The notes: generated by a model from the sequence alone, not told the origin. A stretch of DNA of 35,187 bases from Streptococcus mitis SK597 (GCF_000148545.1 NZ_AEDV01000011.1:1-35187), one strand, 5' to 3'; positions 1 through 8,305 are shown, counted from the stretch's first letter. Made by a program: numbers and translations.

Positions 1-1
1 T

Positions 2-1312
2 AAAGCGAAAGCTAAGGAAGCAGTGAGAACTGCCGCAGATGCAGCTAAGTCAGAAATTGACCAAGCCGCAGACCAAGCTACAGTTGAAGAAAAAGAAACA
101 GCAGGAAAACAAGCTATTTCAGCTGTTGCGGAAGTTGGTAAAGAACAAGCTAAGTCAGAAATCGACAAGGCAGCCGCAGCTAAGGTTCAAGCGATTGAAG
201 GCAACGCTAAACTTTCAGAAGCAGAAAAATCAGTAGCCAAAGCAGCAGCTAAGAAAGTCGCTGAAGATGCGAAGAAGGCTATTGAAGCATCTACAAGTCA
301 AGCGGAAGTAGATTCAAACGTAACGAAAGGTACGGACTCTATCTCATCAGTTGCGGAAGTTGGAAAAGATCAGGCTAAGGCAGCAATAGATTCAGCCCTA
401 TCTGATAAGGAAACTGTAATTGATAGCAACGCTAAACTTTCAGAAGCAGAAAAATCAGCAGCTAAAGCAGAGGTTAAGAAAGCCGCAGATGAAGCTAAGA
501 AAGCAATCGATGCAGCTACAACTCAAGCAGAAGTAGATAGAATTCTTCGTAATGACATTTACAAAGATGATGCAGCAATTAACGAAGTAGAATCATTTGA
601 CTTATCATCTCTATTAGTCAATGGATTTGTCTCTGTTACACAAGGAGAAACTTTAACAGATCAAGAAGTACTATCTAAAGTAAACTTACCGAAGGATGTA
701 GAGGTTATTAAAGTTGAAAAACCTACAACATCAGCGTTAGGTAGACTAGTAGCTAAAGTAACACTTAAGTTATCAGATGGAAGTGTAGAAGAAATCAACG
801 TACCTGTTGAAGTTGTTGCTCCACAAAATCATGGAAATGAAGGAAATGGAGCAAATAACGGCTCTACTAACACTGAAGCGAAAGTGAATAAAGCTAAGTT
901 AGAAGCGGCTATCCATCAATTAGATGAATTTAAGTTTGATGCAGAAACTGCAAAAGAAGCGAATGCACTATCAGCAGATGCTAAGAAAGTATTTGCTAAT
1001 GCAGACGCAAGCCAAGATGAAGTGGATGCAATGGTGAAACGTATCGAAGACTTCATGGCGAAAGTTGCTCCATCAACTGACCATACAAGCCCAGCTAAGG
1101 ACCAAGCTACTCAAACACCAGCTGTGGCTCCAGCTACAACTCAAGCAGCAGCTAATGCTAGCCAAGAAGCAACAAATGCGCGTAAAGCAGCTAAAGAATT
1201 GCCAAATACAGGTACAGCAGATTCTACTGTAGCTATGGTAGCAGCTGCCGCAAGTGCATTACTTGGTCTTGGTCTTGCAGGCCGTCGTCGTAAAGAAGAC
1301 GAAGAAGCTTAA
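2..1312 (+). CDS. LPXTG cell-wall surface protein, 5'-truncated by window edge
   Basis: The reading frame is open to the left edge (K-A-K-A-K-E-A precedes the first possible GTG at 23), so this is the 3' part of a longer gene. It encodes a sortase-anchored surface protein. The N-terminal part is Ala/Lys/Glu-rich and helical, in 75-residue repeats of the DUF1542-like kind; a 31-bp stretch at 203-233 recurs exactly at 428-458. A beta-rich segment follows (about 575-810, from DLSSLLVNGF to VPVEVV) that resembles a Rib/alpha-like domain, then another helical segment and a Pro/Thr/Ala-rich wall-spanning stretch. The C terminus has the LPNTG sorting motif (1199-1213), a hydrophobic Ala/Leu segment and the RRRKEDEEA charged tail. 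Cell-wall anchoring is certain; the adhesion or binding partner cannot be told because the N-terminal domain lies outside the window. Confidence 0.93.
   Translation, partial: KAKAKEAVRTAADAAKSEIDQAADQATVEEKETAGKQAISAVAEVGKEQAKSEIDKAAAAKVQAIEGNAKLSEAEKSVAKAAAKKVAEDAKKAIEASTSQAEVDSNVTKGTDSISSVAEVGKDQAKAAIDSALSDKETVIDSNAKLSEAEKSAAKAEVKKAADEAKKAIDAATTQAEVDRILRNDIYKDDAAINEVESFDLSSLLVNGFVSVTQGETLTDQEVLSKVNLPKDVEVIKVEKPTTSALGRLVAKVTLKLSDGSVEEINVPVEVVAPQNHGNEGNGANNGSTNTEAKVNKAKLEAAIHQLDEFKFDAETAKEANALSADAKKVFANADASQDEVDAMVKRIEDFMAKVAPSTDHTSPAKDQATQTPAVAPATTQAAANASQEATNARKAAKELPNTGTADSTVAMVAAAASALLGLGLAGRRRKEDEEA
203..458 (+). repeat. 75-codon tandem repeat in the surface protein gene
   Basis: The 31 bp at 203-233 and 428-458 are identical and lie 225 bp (75 codons) apart, within longer similar units encoding VAEVGK(E/D)QAK...NAKLSEAEKS...AEVD. 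Tandem in-frame repeats of this kind commonly vary in number between strains. Confidence 0.85.
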
Positions 1313-1383
1313 TTGGTAGATTGTTTGATAATTATCGAATAATAAATCCGATTTTCAAAGCTTAAACAAGTACCTCTCATAAG

Positions 1384-1420
1384 AAAATCTCCTAGCAGGA
1401 AAGTCTGCTAGGAGATTTTT
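1384..1420 (+). terminator. Rho-independent terminator of the surface protein gene
   Basis: A perfect 15-bp stem (1384-1398 with 1405-1419, core TCTCCTAGCAG/CTGCTAGGAGA) closes on a 6-nt loop and ends in a T run, 72 bp after the stop codon. Confidence 0.93.
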
Positions 1421-1743
1421 GATACAGGTAAATTGATCAGTGAATCTAAATCCTAAATTTCATGAGGTAATGAGAGGTTTAGGTCAACTTGATTTCAAAA
1501 TTTTTAGGTTTAGGAATAACTATTCATATAGAGGACAATAGTTGTTATTCGATAATTTTTTATGTTAAAGTAAATAGATGATATCTTTATTTTTGACCAA
1601 TGAGAATACATAATATACTGATTCTTAGGGAAAAGCTATTTGAAAAAAGAACTTACTCAAGTAACAATTCAGGATCAAAAATAGACAGTTGAGGAGCGGA
1701 GGTGATAAATTGAGTTTTCTACTGTATAATGGATTTATCACTA
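1421..1743. other. Non-coding stretch before the BOX element
   Basis: No gene is recognisable here. The sequence is AT-rich with stop codons in all frames. A short open piece around 1640-1690 (KKELTQVTIQDQK) might be a decayed coding fragment, but it is too short to assign. Confidence 0.5.
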
Positions 1744-1893
1744 ATACTCTTCGAAAATCTCTTCAAACCACGTCAGCTTCGCCTTGCCGTATATATGTGA
1801 CTGACTTCGTCAGTCTTATCTACAACCTCAAAACAGTGTTTTGAGCAACCTACGGCTAGCTTCCTAGTTTGCTCTTTGATTTTCATTGAGTAT
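1744..1893 (+). repeat. BOX element (boxA-boxB-boxC)
   Basis: The left part (CGTCAGCTTCGCCTTGCCGT at 1771-1790) matches the boxA core of the pneumococcal BOX repeat. The middle contains CTGACTTCGTCAG and CTCAAAACAGTGTTTTGAG palindromes as in boxB. The right part (about 1850-1893, ending TTTTCATTGAGTAT) is boxC. The 150-bp size fits one copy of each module. It lies between the surface protein gene and the ABC operon and can fold into a stable structure. Confidence 0.88.
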
Positions 1894-1952
1894 AAAAGTG
1901 CTCCAGGTCATATTTTACACAGCAATAGTCTTATAAAAATGGACAGAAACTA

Positions 1953-1981
1953 TTGTAAAGGCTATCAAAAAGGAGTATAAT
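1953..1981 (+). promoter_or_regulatory. Promoter of the ABC exporter operon
   Basis: TTGTAA (1953-1958) and TATAAT (1976-1981) are separated by 17 bp. The expected start near 1988 leaves a short leader with the GGAGG ribosome site just before the ATG at 2009. Confidence 0.7.
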
Positions 1982-2008
1982 GAGTGCAAGATATTTCGGA
2001 GGTTAAAG

Positions 2009-2902
2009 ATGCTAGAAGTAAGAAGTCTAGAGAAAAGTTTTGGATCCAAGCAAGTTTTGTTTGGTATTGACTTTCAAGCGCGACCAGGTCGTATTTTGGG
2101 ATTAGTCGGGAAAAACGGTGCTGGGAAGACAACAATTTTCCACAGTATTTTGAAGTTTTTAGAATACCAAGGAGAAATCAGTCTGGATGGTCAGGATATT
2201 CGTCAGGAGACCTATGCTCGGATTGGCTATCTGCCTGAAGAACGCAGTCTCATGCCTAAATTGACAGTCCTTGAACAAGTTCGTTACTTGGCGACTCTAA
2301 AAGGCATGGATGCCAAGGAGGTCAAGGAAAAACTCCCTCAATGGATGAAGAGGTTGGAAGTGAAAGGGAAGCTGACAGATAAAATTAAGAGTCTGTCAAA
2401 AGGAAATCAGCAGAAGATTCAGCTCATTATTACTCTGATTCATGAGCCAGACTTGATTATCTTGGATGAGCCTTTCAGTGGATTGGACCCAGTCAATACA
2501 GAATTGCTCAAACAAGTCATTTTTCAAGAAAAAGAACGTGGGGCAACCATTATCTTTTCTGATCATGTCATGACCAACGTCGAGGAGCTTTGTGACGATA
2601 TTCTCATGATCCGAGATGGCCGTGTGGTCTTGCATGGACCAGTTCAGGATGTCCGAAATCAATACGGGAAAACGCGTCTCTTTGTTTCAAGTGAACGAAG
2701 CAAGGAAGAATTGGAAAATCTTCCTCATGTCAAGCAGGTGAGTTTGACCAAGCAAGGCAGTTGGAAATTGATTTTGGAGGATGAGAGCGCTGGAATGGAA
2801 CTCTTCCTAATCTTGACTCAGGGGCAATATATCGCAACCTTTGACCAGCAAGCGCCAACAATCGATGAAATCTTTAAACTAGAATCAGGGGTGGAAGTAT
2901 GA
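2009..2902 (+). CDS. ABC transporter ATP-binding protein
   Basis: This 297-residue ATPase powers a membrane exporter encoded by the next gene. Walker A is GKNGAGKT (residues 34-41), the signature is LSKGNQQ (129-135) in the variant LSxGxxQ form, and Walker B is LIILDEP (149-155), with the switch histidine in FSDHVM. The C-terminal third, after the ATPase core, resembles the extra domain of NatA/YhaQ-type drug or sodium exporters. The start is set by the GGAGG motif 8-10 bp upstream. Its stop overlaps the permease start (ATGA), a sign of translational coupling. It could be a NatAB-like exporter; the substrate is unknown. Confidence 0.93.
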   Translation: MLEVRSLEKSFGSKQVLFGIDFQARPGRILGLVGKNGAGKTTIFHSILKFLEYQGEISLDGQDIRQETYARIGYLPEERSLMPKLTVLEQVRYLATLKGMDAKEVKEKLPQWMKRLEVKGKLTDKIKSLSKGNQQKIQLIITLIHEPDLIILDEPFSGLDPVNTELLKQVIFQEKERGATIIFSDHVMTNVEELCDDILMIRDGRVVLHGPVQDVRNQYGKTRLFVSSERSKEELENLPHVKQVSLTKQGSWKLILEDESAGMELFLILTQGQYIATFDQQAPTIDEIFKLESGVEV

Positions 2903-4098
2903 GAAATATGTGGGTTGTAATCAAGGAAACCTATCTTCGACATGTCAAATCGTGGAGTTTCTTCTTTATGGTGATTTCGCCGTTCCTCTTTTTAGGAATC
3001 TCTGTAGGAATTGCCTATCTCCAAGGTTCTTCAATGGCTAAAAATGATAAAGTGGCAGTGGTGACAACAGTGCCGTCTGTAGCAAAAGGACTGAAGAATG
3101 TAAATGGTATTAACTTTGACTATAAAGACGAAGCAAGTGCCAAAGAAGCGATTAAAGATGAAAAATTAAAAGGCTATTTGACCATTGATCAAGAAGATAG
3201 TGTTCTAAAGGCCGTTTATCATGGCGAAACATCGCTTGAAAATGGAATTAAATTTGAGGTTACAGGTACACTCAATGAACTGCAAAATCAGCTTAATCGT
3301 TCAACTGCTTCCTTGTCTCAAGAGCAGGAAAAACGCTTAGCGCAGACAGTTCAATTCACAGAAAAGATTGATGAAGCCAAGGAAAATAAAAAGTTTGTTC
3401 AAACAATTGCAGCAGGCGCCTTAGGATTCTTTCTTTATATGATTCTGATTACCTATGCGGGTGTGACGGCTCAGGAAGTTGCCAGTGAAAAAGGCACCAA
3501 AATTATGGAAGTCGTCTTTTCTAGCATAAGGGCAAGTCACTATTTCTATGCGCGGATGATGGCTCTATTTCTAGTGATTTTAACGCATATTGGGATTTAT
3601 GTTGTAGGTGGTCTGGCTGCCATTCTGTTCTTTAAAGATTTGCCATTCTTGGCTCAGTCTGGTGTTTTAGATCACTTGGGAGATGCTTTCTCTCTAAATA
3701 CCTTGCTCTTTATTTTGGTTAGTCTTTTCATGTACGTCGTCTTGGCAGCCTTTCTAGGTTCTATGGTTTCTCGTCCTGAGGACGCAGGAAAAGCCTTGTC
3801 GCCTTTGATGATTTTGATTATGGGTGGTTTTTTTGGAGTGACAGCTCTAGGTGCAGCTGGTGACAATCTTATCTTGAAGATTGGTTCTTATATTCCCTTT
3901 ATTTCGACCTTCTTTATGCCATTTAGAAGCATTAATGGCTATGCAGGGGGAGTAGAAGCATGGATTTCACTTGCTATTACAGTGATTTTTGCAGTGGTAG
4001 CAACAGGATTTATCGGACGCATGTATGCCAGTCTCGTTCTGCAAACAGATGATTTAGGTATTTGGAAAACCTTTAAACGTGCCTTATCTTATAAATAG
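2899..4098 (+). CDS. ABC-2 type permease (NatB-like)
   Basis: The 399-residue membrane partner of the preceding ATPase. It has one hydrophobic segment near residues 20-42, a large extracytoplasmic loop of about 125 residues rich in charged residues (43-165), then five or more membrane segments from residue 168 to 385. This architecture is typical of ABC-2/NatB permeases that export drugs, ions or peptides. It overlaps the ATPase gene by 4 bp, and a terminator follows immediately, so the pair forms a complete two-gene operon. The family-level call is firm; the substrate is not known. Confidence 0.9.
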   Translation: MRNMWVVIKETYLRHVKSWSFFFMVISPFLFLGISVGIAYLQGSSMAKNDKVAVVTTVPSVAKGLKNVNGINFDYKDEASAKEAIKDEKLKGYLTIDQEDSVLKAVYHGETSLENGIKFEVTGTLNELQNQLNRSTASLSQEQEKRLAQTVQFTEKIDEAKENKKFVQTIAAGALGFFLYMILITYAGVTAQEVASEKGTKIMEVVFSSIRASHYFYARMMALFLVILTHIGIYVVGGLAAILFFKDLPFLAQSGVLDHLGDAFSLNTLLFILVSLFMYVVLAAFLGSMVSRPEDAGKALSPLMILIMGGFFGVTALGAAGDNLILKIGSYIPFISTFFMPFRSINGYAGGVEAWISLAITVIFAVVATGFIGRMYASLVLQTDDLGIWKTFKRALSYK

Positions 4099-4101
4099 AA
4101 G

Positions 4102-4126
4102 AGCCTCGCGAAAGCGAGGTTTTTTA
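4102..4126 (+). terminator. Terminator of the ABC operon
   Basis: CCTCGC-GAAA-GCGAGG (4104-4119) followed by a T run; the GAAA tetraloop makes it a strong short hairpin. It begins 3-5 bp after the permease stop. Confidence 0.93.
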
Positions 4127-4169
4127 GAGATGAAAAGAGTGGAATTTAGAAAAATATTTTTCATATCTA

Positions 4170-4199
4170 TTGACTTTTAGGGGTGAAATTTGGTATTAT
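4170..4199 (+). promoter_or_regulatory. Promoter of rplM-rpsI
   Basis: TTGACT (4170-4175) and TATTAT (4194-4199) are 18 bp apart, followed by the structured leader of the ribosomal operon. Confidence 0.8.
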
Positions 4200-4204
4200 A
4201 GTAG

Positions 4205-4300
4205 GCGGTATTGTTTACCCCATTTGAAAGGCCCCGGAACCTTCCAAATACTTTTCGATGGGAAGGAACACCCATCACCGTAAACAAAAATCGAACTATA
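4205..4300 (+). promoter_or_regulatory. L13-type ribosomal protein leader
   Basis: The leader between promoter and rplM folds on itself: GTTTAC near its start pairs with GTAAAC near 4280, and GATGGG pairs with CCCATC in the 3' half. This position and layout match the L13 leader described upstream of rplM in Firmicutes, thought to let L13 (or S9) repress its own operon. The assignment rests on position and pairing, not on a covariance search. Confidence 0.75.
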
Positions 4301-4313
4301 TATAGGAGAAATC

Positions 4314-4760
4314 ATGAACAAAACAACATTTATGGCTAAACCAGGCCAAGTTGAACGTAAATGGTACGTAGTTGACGCAACTGATGTACCACTTGGACGT
4401 CTTTCTGCAGTAGTTGCTAGCGTACTTCGCGGAAAAAACAAACCAACATTTACACCACACACTGATACAGGTGACTTTGTGATTGTTATCAATGCTGAAA
4501 AAGTTAAATTGACTGGTAAAAAAGCAACTGATAAAATCTACTACACTCACTCAAACCACCCAGGTGGATTGAAACAAATCTCTGCAGGTGAACTTCGTTC
4601 TAAAAATGCAGTACGTTTGATCGAGAAATCAGTTAAAGGTATGCTTCCACACAATACTCTTGGACGCGCTCAAGGTATGAAGTTGAAAGTATTTGTTGGA
4701 GCTGAGCACACTCACGCTGCACAACAACCAGAAGTTCTTGATATTTCAGGACTTATCTAA
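4314..4760 (+). CDS. rplM: 50S ribosomal protein L13
   Basis: L13 is an early-assembly protein of the large ribosomal subunit. The 148-residue product has the family's usual length and conserved stretches: [23 protein letters not shown] at the N terminus, [27 protein letters not shown], and [13 protein letters not shown]. The start follows an AGGAG motif (4302-4306). It is first in the conserved rplM-rpsI operon and is preceded by a structured leader that probably gives autogenous control. Confidence 0.98.
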   Translation: MNKTTFMAKPGQVERKWYVVDATDVPLGRLSAVVASVLRGKNKPTFTPHTDTGDFVIVINAEKVKLTGKKATDKIYYTHSNHPGGLKQISAGELRSKNAVRLIEKSVKGMLPHNTLGRAQGMKLKVFVGAEHTHAAQQPEVLDISGLI

Positions 4761-4778
4761 GGAAAGGAACAATAAAGT

Positions 4779-5171
4779 ATGTCACAAGCACAATATGCAG
4801 GTACTGGACGTCGTAAAAACGCTGTTGCACGCGTTCGCCTTGTTCCAGGAACTGGTAAAATCACTGTTAACAAAAAAGATGTTGAAGAGTACATCCCACA
4901 CGCTGACCTTCGTCTTGTAATCAACCAACCATTCGCAGTTACTTCAACTGCAGGTTCATACGACGTTTTCGTTAACGTTGTAGGTGGTGGATACGCTGGT
5001 CAATCAGGAGCTATCCGTCACGGTATCGCTCGTGCCCTTCTTCAAGTAGACCCAGACTTCCGCGATTCATTGAAACGCGCAGGACTTCTTACACGTGACT
5101 CACGTAAAGTTGAACGTAAGAAACCAGGTCTTAAGAAAGCTCGTAAAGCATCACAATTCTCAAAACGTTAA
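4779..5171 (+). CDS. rpsI: 30S ribosomal protein S9
   Basis: S9 sits in the small subunit head, and its C-terminal tail (here SKR) reaches the P-site tRNA. The 130-residue protein is full length, with [16 protein letters not shown] at the N terminus, [19 protein letters not shown] in the middle and the basic [17 protein letters not shown] tail. It follows rplM by 18 bp. The 3' end serves as the attachment site of the integrative element, so the last codons and the terminator now in place were probably delivered by that element: the copy at the far end encodes the same residues with different codons (TTT AGT instead of TTC TCA). Confidence 0.98.
   Translation: MSQAQYAGTGRRKNAVARVRLVPGTGKITVNKKDVEEYIPHADLRLVINQPFAVTSTAGSYDVFVNVVGGGYAGQSGAIRHGIARALLQVDPDFRDSLKRAGLLTRDSRKVERKKPGLKKARKASQFSKR
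5121..5171 (+). repeat. attL: rpsI 3' end
   Basis: 38 bp (5121-5158) are identical to 15591-15628; after 4 differing bases, AAACGTTAA is again shared. The differing bases fall in the TTC TCA codons and are synonymous with TTT AGT at the right end, so both copies still encode QFSKR-stop. Confidence 0.92.
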
Positions 5172-5195
5172 TCAATACGATTATATCAACGTTTC

Positions 5196-5231
5196 AAAGC
5201 ACTTTGCAAAGATTTTGCAAAGTGCTTTTTT
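5196..5231 (+). terminator. rpsI terminator (element-side)
   Basis: A perfect 15-bp stem (5196-5210 with 5214-5228, AAAGCACTTTGCAAA) followed by a T run. It lies inside the left end of the inserted element and also ends the converging integrase transcript region. It differs in sequence from the terminator after the second rpsI end (15666-15693). Confidence 0.93.
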
Positions 5232-5256
5232 GTCGATTTTTGAGCTAGAATAGCTT

Positions 5257-5280
5257 TGTGATAACCTTCTGATAACCTCT
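5257..5280 (+). repeat. Left GATAACC direct repeat, candidate integrase arm site
   Basis: TGTGATAACC-TTCT-GATAACCTCT contains two GATAACC words 11 bp apart. Almost the same block occurs in the same orientation at 15469-15492, just inside the right end. Tandem short repeats inside both ends are typical of arm-type binding sites for the N-terminal domain of tyrosine integrases. Confidence 0.7.
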
Positions 5281-5303
5281 TCAAAATTTTAAAAATCATA
5301 ATT

Positions 5304-6458
5304 TTATTTTGCTTTATTGAGATAATCTGCAAATTTGTCAATAGAGTTTTTCTCACCAGTTTTTGTGGTGTGAGTATAGACATCTAATGTCATCTGACTG
5401 CTTGCATGACCGAGACGTTTTGATGTATTAGAAGGATCGATTCCAATTTCAGACATAAGTGTTGCATGTGTATGTCTAAACCCATGTGGGCTAATTGGTT
5501 TTAATTTATGCTTTTTAATAATTCGATTCAGTACGTTATTAATGTAATCAGCATGCAAAGGTTCAATTTTGTCATTACTTGATATGTAATAGAACATATA
5601 TTCGTTACTAATATTCAGCTTTGTAAGAGGAAACTGAGATTGTTCTTTCAGATAGAAATTTCTCCATTGCTTAATAATATCGATTGTCTCATCATCAAGA
5701 TAGATTGTACGAACTGAAGATTCATTCTTTGTGCTCTTTTCAATCGCTTTACCGTCAATTCTTCCTAGACTTTTATCTATGTTTAATAGATTGCTGTCAA
5801 AGTTAATATCAGCCCATTTTAAAGCGTATAACTCCCCTTTTCGTAGTCCACTAAATGCAAGCAGTCTAAATAAAGCAAAATGTTTAAATGGCTCAGTTTC
5901 TTTCACTATATCAAGGAAATGATGTAATTCCTCCAGAGACCAAAAATTATCTGATCTAGTTTTTTTGATTTTAGGCATGATAACATTCTTCATTGGATTT
6001 CGATCAATGTAGTTCATGTTGATTGCAAAATCAAAAATTTTTGAGGTATAGGATTTTATCTGTTTGATATTTTTGAAAGTCTGAGATTTTTGTGTAATAA
6101 AGTTTTGACAGTCTAAAGGACTGATTTGGTCAATAAATTTATCGCCAAATATTGGTAGAATATGTATTCGATAGATATTCTTAGTTTGGGAAGAAGTTGT
6201 TTCTTCAACGGTACCAACATAGGCATTAAACCATTCTTGATAAAGTTCTTTATAAGTGACTTTGGGGTTAGGTTTGTCGGTACTTACTGTGGGGGCAACG
6301 ACACCAGCTTCTAAACGAGCTTCGTACAATTTTGCCTCTTTTTTGGTTTTGAACCCTCTCTTTAAGTGCCTTTTTTTCTTTCCATAAGCATCTAAGCCAA
6401 TGTAAAAGCTGACATAGTATAGGATTCCTTTTTTTGTTTTGTATTTGTGTATAGACAT
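5304..6458 (-). CDS. int: Site-specific tyrosine recombinase (integrase)
   Basis: This enzyme integrates and excises the element at the rpsI 3' end. Residues 1-55 form an AP2-like arm-binding domain (YKTKKGILYYVSFYIG...KRGFKTKKEA), about 65-160 are the SAM-like core-binding domain, and about 170-375 the catalytic domain. The catalytic residues are all visible: R206 in FSGLRKGEL, H325 and R328 in HGFRH, H351 in LGHAS and Y361 in VYTHTT. At 384 residues it is full length. The start is supported by a CGGAG motif 6 bp upstream. It ends about 130 bp from rpsI and points towards it, the usual arrangement for this type of element. Confidence 0.96.
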   Translation of the reverse strand: MSIHKYKTKKGILYYVSFYIGLDAYGKKKRHLKRGFKTKKEAKLYEARLEAGVVAPTVSTDKPNPKVTYKELYQEWFNAYVGTVEETTSSQTKNIYRIHILPIFGDKFIDQISPLDCQNFITQKSQTFKNIKQIKSYTSKIFDFAINMNYIDRNPMKNVIMPKIKKTRSDNFWSLEELHHFLDIVKETEPFKHFALFRLLAFSGLRKGELYALKWADINFDSNLLNIDKSLGRIDGKAIEKSTKNESSVRTIYLDDETIDIIKQWRNFYLKEQSQFPLTKLNISNEYMFYYISSNDKIEPLHADYINNVLNRIIKKHKLKPISPHGFRHTHATLMSEIGIDPSNTSKRLGHASSQMTLDVYTHTTKTGEKNSIDKFADYLNKAK

Positions 6459-6475
6459 TTTTTCTCCGTATCTAA

Positions 6476-6508
6476 GTTTTCGGAGCTTATGTAATTGAGA
6501 AATGAGTG
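6476..6508 (+). repeat. CGGAGCTTAT repeat, copy A
   Basis: TTTTCGGAGCTTATGTAATT followed by GAGAAATGAG lies in the gap between the repressor end and the integrase start. Close copies are at 7137-7168 (direct) and 15434-15463 (inverted). Confidence 0.75.
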
Positions 6509-6509
6509 T

Positions 6510-7028
6510 CTATCTATTTTTTCTATCTTCTTGGCGGATAGCGTATTCGTCTGTTTTAATCCAGCTCTGCCAAACTTTAGAATCTTTATTTTGGTGATTC
6601 ATATAATCTATAAACTCAGACATAAAACGTTTGTTTTTCTCAGCTAGGTATTCTGAGAATATATGACGAAATTCATCTGAAAAACTATCATCAAGTGGTA
6701 GTGTTAATGCCCTTTCGCCAAATTCGATACTCTTCTTTAACTTCTCCATATCGCTTTTAAAAGGTGTCACAGAACCAATTTTAGATGTTTTGAAACTATC
6801 TGTAACAATTTTAAGATTTGATGGAGCGTGTGGGTTGCTATCAAGTCCCATAATGTAAGCGACGGAAACATTAAAGTATTTTGCCAATTTTTCAGCATTA
6901 TCTTTTTTAGGTTTGCGGATTCCTTGATTGTATCCAGAAAGTGTAGGATAGGCTATATTTGTAGCTTCGCTAATTTCTGTCAATTTTTTTCCGCTATTTT
7001 CTATCAGTTTAGTAATATGATTCGTCAT
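6510..7028 (-). CDS. Cro/CI-family (XRE) transcriptional repressor
   Basis: The 172-residue protein has an N-terminal helix-turn-helix (TKLIENSGKKLTEISEATNIAYPTLSGYNQGIRKP...AEKLAKYFNVSVAYIMG), typical of phage and ICE repressors, and an acidic and basic helical C-terminal half without a recognised peptidase motif. A longer frame starts at 7127, but the ATG at 7028 has a perfect AGGAGG ribosome site (revealed as cctcct on the plus strand). It faces a divergent promoter region containing three ATTC-N5-GAAT palindromes, its likely operators. It probably keeps the rightward genes silent and the integrase low until induction. Confidence 0.92.
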   Translation of the reverse strand: MTNHITKLIENSGKKLTEISEATNIAYPTLSGYNQGIRKPKKDNAEKLAKYFNVSVAYIMGLDSNPHAPSNLKIVTDSFKTSKIGSVTPFKSDMEKLKKSIEFGERALTLPLDDSFSDEFRHIFSEYLAEKNKRFMSEFIDYMNHQNKDSKVWQSWIKTDEYAIRQEDRKNR

Positions 7029-7061
7029 AAGAACCTCCTTTTTATCATTATAACACATTTT

Positions 7062-7122
7062 ATTCTTTTTGAATAAAAAAGCTTGACAAAAATTCAAAAA
7101 GGATATATAATTCAAAATGAAT
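7062..7122. promoter_or_regulatory. Divergent control region with three operator palindromes
   Basis: Three 13-bp palindromes of form ATTC-N5-GAAT lie at 7062-7074 (perfect), 7092-7104 (one mismatch, ATTCAAAAAGGAT) and 7110-7122 (perfect). The rightward promoter is TTGACA (7083-7088), 17 bp, TATAAT (7106-7111), so site 2 fills its spacer and site 3 covers its -10 edge. On the other strand a TATAAT precedes the repressor start. This is a lambda-like switch layout: one repressor, three sites, two facing promoters. Confidence 0.85.
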
Positions 7123-7136
7123 AACAAATTAAATGG

Positions 7137-7168
7137 TTTCGGAGCTTATTTAATTTAGAAATGAGGTG
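7137..7168 (+). repeat. CGGAGCTTAT repeat, copy B
   Basis: TTTCGGAGCTTATTTAATTT followed by AGAAATGAGG, lying in the leader of the rightward operon directly before its first gene. It is similar to copies at 6476-6508 and 15434-15463. Confidence 0.75.
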
Positions 7169-7175
7169 TGAATTT

Positions 7176-7457
7176 ATGTCGGAAACTACTTTAGTTGTCC
7201 AGCTTCCTAAAGAATTAGAGAAGCAATTACGTGCTCACTATGATGAGATGATTTCAAATGCTGTAGCAAGAGTATTTGAAGATAAAGAACTTTATAAACC
7301 TATGGTTCGTATGTCAGGTTTATCTAGGTGGTTAGATGTATCTACGACAACAATCCAAAAATGGACGAAAGAAGGAATGCCAACCATGGTGATTGATGGA
7401 GTGACTTTATACGATAAAAGAGCAGTAACACGATGGTTGAAGCAATATGAAAGATAG
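7176..7457 (+). CDS. Small HTH DNA-binding protein (excisionase-like or regulator)
   Basis: First gene of the rightward operon, 93 residues. The C-terminal half (MSGLSRWLDVSTTTIQKWTKEGMPTMVIDGVTLYDKRAVTRWLKQYER) is a winged-helix MerR/excisionase-type fold, with the recognition pattern STTTIQKWTKEGMP and a final WLKQY. The N-terminal half is a predicted helix (LPKELEKQLRAHYDEMISNAVARV). A start at 7161 is possible, but 7176 has GAGGTG at the right distance. Its place next to the switch fits a recombination directionality factor or a second regulator; the two cannot be told apart from sequence. Confidence 0.85.
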   Translation: MSETTLVVQLPKELEKQLRAHYDEMISNAVARVFEDKELYKPMVRMSGLSRWLDVSTTTIQKWTKEGMPTMVIDGVTLYDKRAVTRWLKQYER

Positions 7458-7465
7458 GTACTCGT

Positions 7466-8305
7466 ATGAATGGTGTTCAGTGGATCAAGATAACAACAGA
7501 TATATTTGATGATGAAAAAATTCAGCTAATAGAATCAATGCCAGAAGGAGATACTCTTATTGTAATATGGTTTAAAATTCTGGTGCTTGCAGGAAAGCAA
7601 AATAATAGTGGCATATTAAGTCTAGGGAACAAGGTTTATTACACAGAAGAGATGCTTTCAACAGTGTTTAGGCGAAAGGCTACATCTGTAAAATTAGCTC
7701 TCAGCATGTTTGAAGAATTTGGCATGATAGAAATCATAGATGGCGCTATTACCATTCCAAAATGGGAGAAACATCAGAATATAGATGGACTAGAAAAGAT
7801 TAGAAAACAAACTAGGGAACGTGTTGCTCGTCATAGACAAAAACAAAAAGCACTAATTACAGGCGAGCCACAACTCGTTTTAGACTGTAACGTTACAGTA
7901 ACGGATGAAAATGATAATGTAACGCAAGAGATTAAGAACAAGAGTAAGAATAAGAAAGAGATTGAGAATATACTGGATAATAGTTCTAGAAAGCCTGAAA
8001 CTTATATTCCACCCAAATATTATTCTTTGTTAGAATCCATTTCTTATAAGTACAATGATAGATTTTTGTATCCTAACAATTACACTTTAACACATGCTCA
8101 GAAGATGAAGATAGGCGAGTATTTGGCTAGTGGGTATGTAACTAGTGATGAAGTCATTAGCATGATTGAACGGATTCCTGAGGATGTGACGTCTCCTTTG
8201 GCGTATTTATTTAAGTCTATGGAGAATTTAAAGCAGGAACGTATGCTGGAGTGCAAAGCTATTGCCCATGAAAATGCCCGAAAGAAGTATATGATAAATG
8301 AGTAG
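7466..8305 (+). CDS. Phage replisome organizer-like replication protein
   Basis: The 279-residue protein begins NGVQWIKITTDIFDDEKIQLIESMPEGDTLIVIWFKILVLAGKQNNSG. This is the signature of the phage replisome organizer N-terminal domain (DnaD/DnaB-initiation type winged helix) found in many Gram-positive phages and mobile elements. The middle is a charged linker (TRERVARHRQKQK, KNKSKNKKEIEN) and the C-terminal part is a helical DnaD-like segment. It probably recruits host helicase loaders to an element origin. It overlaps the next gene by 8 bp. The repeat-rich region at 9220-9410 is a candidate for where it acts. Confidence 0.87.
   Translation: MNGVQWIKITTDIFDDEKIQLIESMPEGDTLIVIWFKILVLAGKQNNSGILSLGNKVYYTEEMLSTVFRRKATSVKLALSMFEEFGMIEIIDGAITIPKWEKHQNIDGLEKIRKQTRERVARHRQKQKALITGEPQLVLDCNVTVTDENDNVTQEIKNKSKNKKEIENILDNSSRKPETYIPPKYYSLLESISYKYNDRFLYPNNYTLTHAQKMKIGEYLASGYVTSDEVISMIERIPEDVTSPLAYLFKSMENLKQERMLECKAIAHENARKKYMINE

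Noticed and set aside
1743-1893. Palindromes that could be taken for a terminator or CRISPR-like repeats
   Set aside because: They are the known modules of a BOX element; no regular spacer pattern is present.
5731-5922. Frame opposite to the integrase gene
   Set aside because: Antisense shadow of an intact integrase with all catalytic residues.
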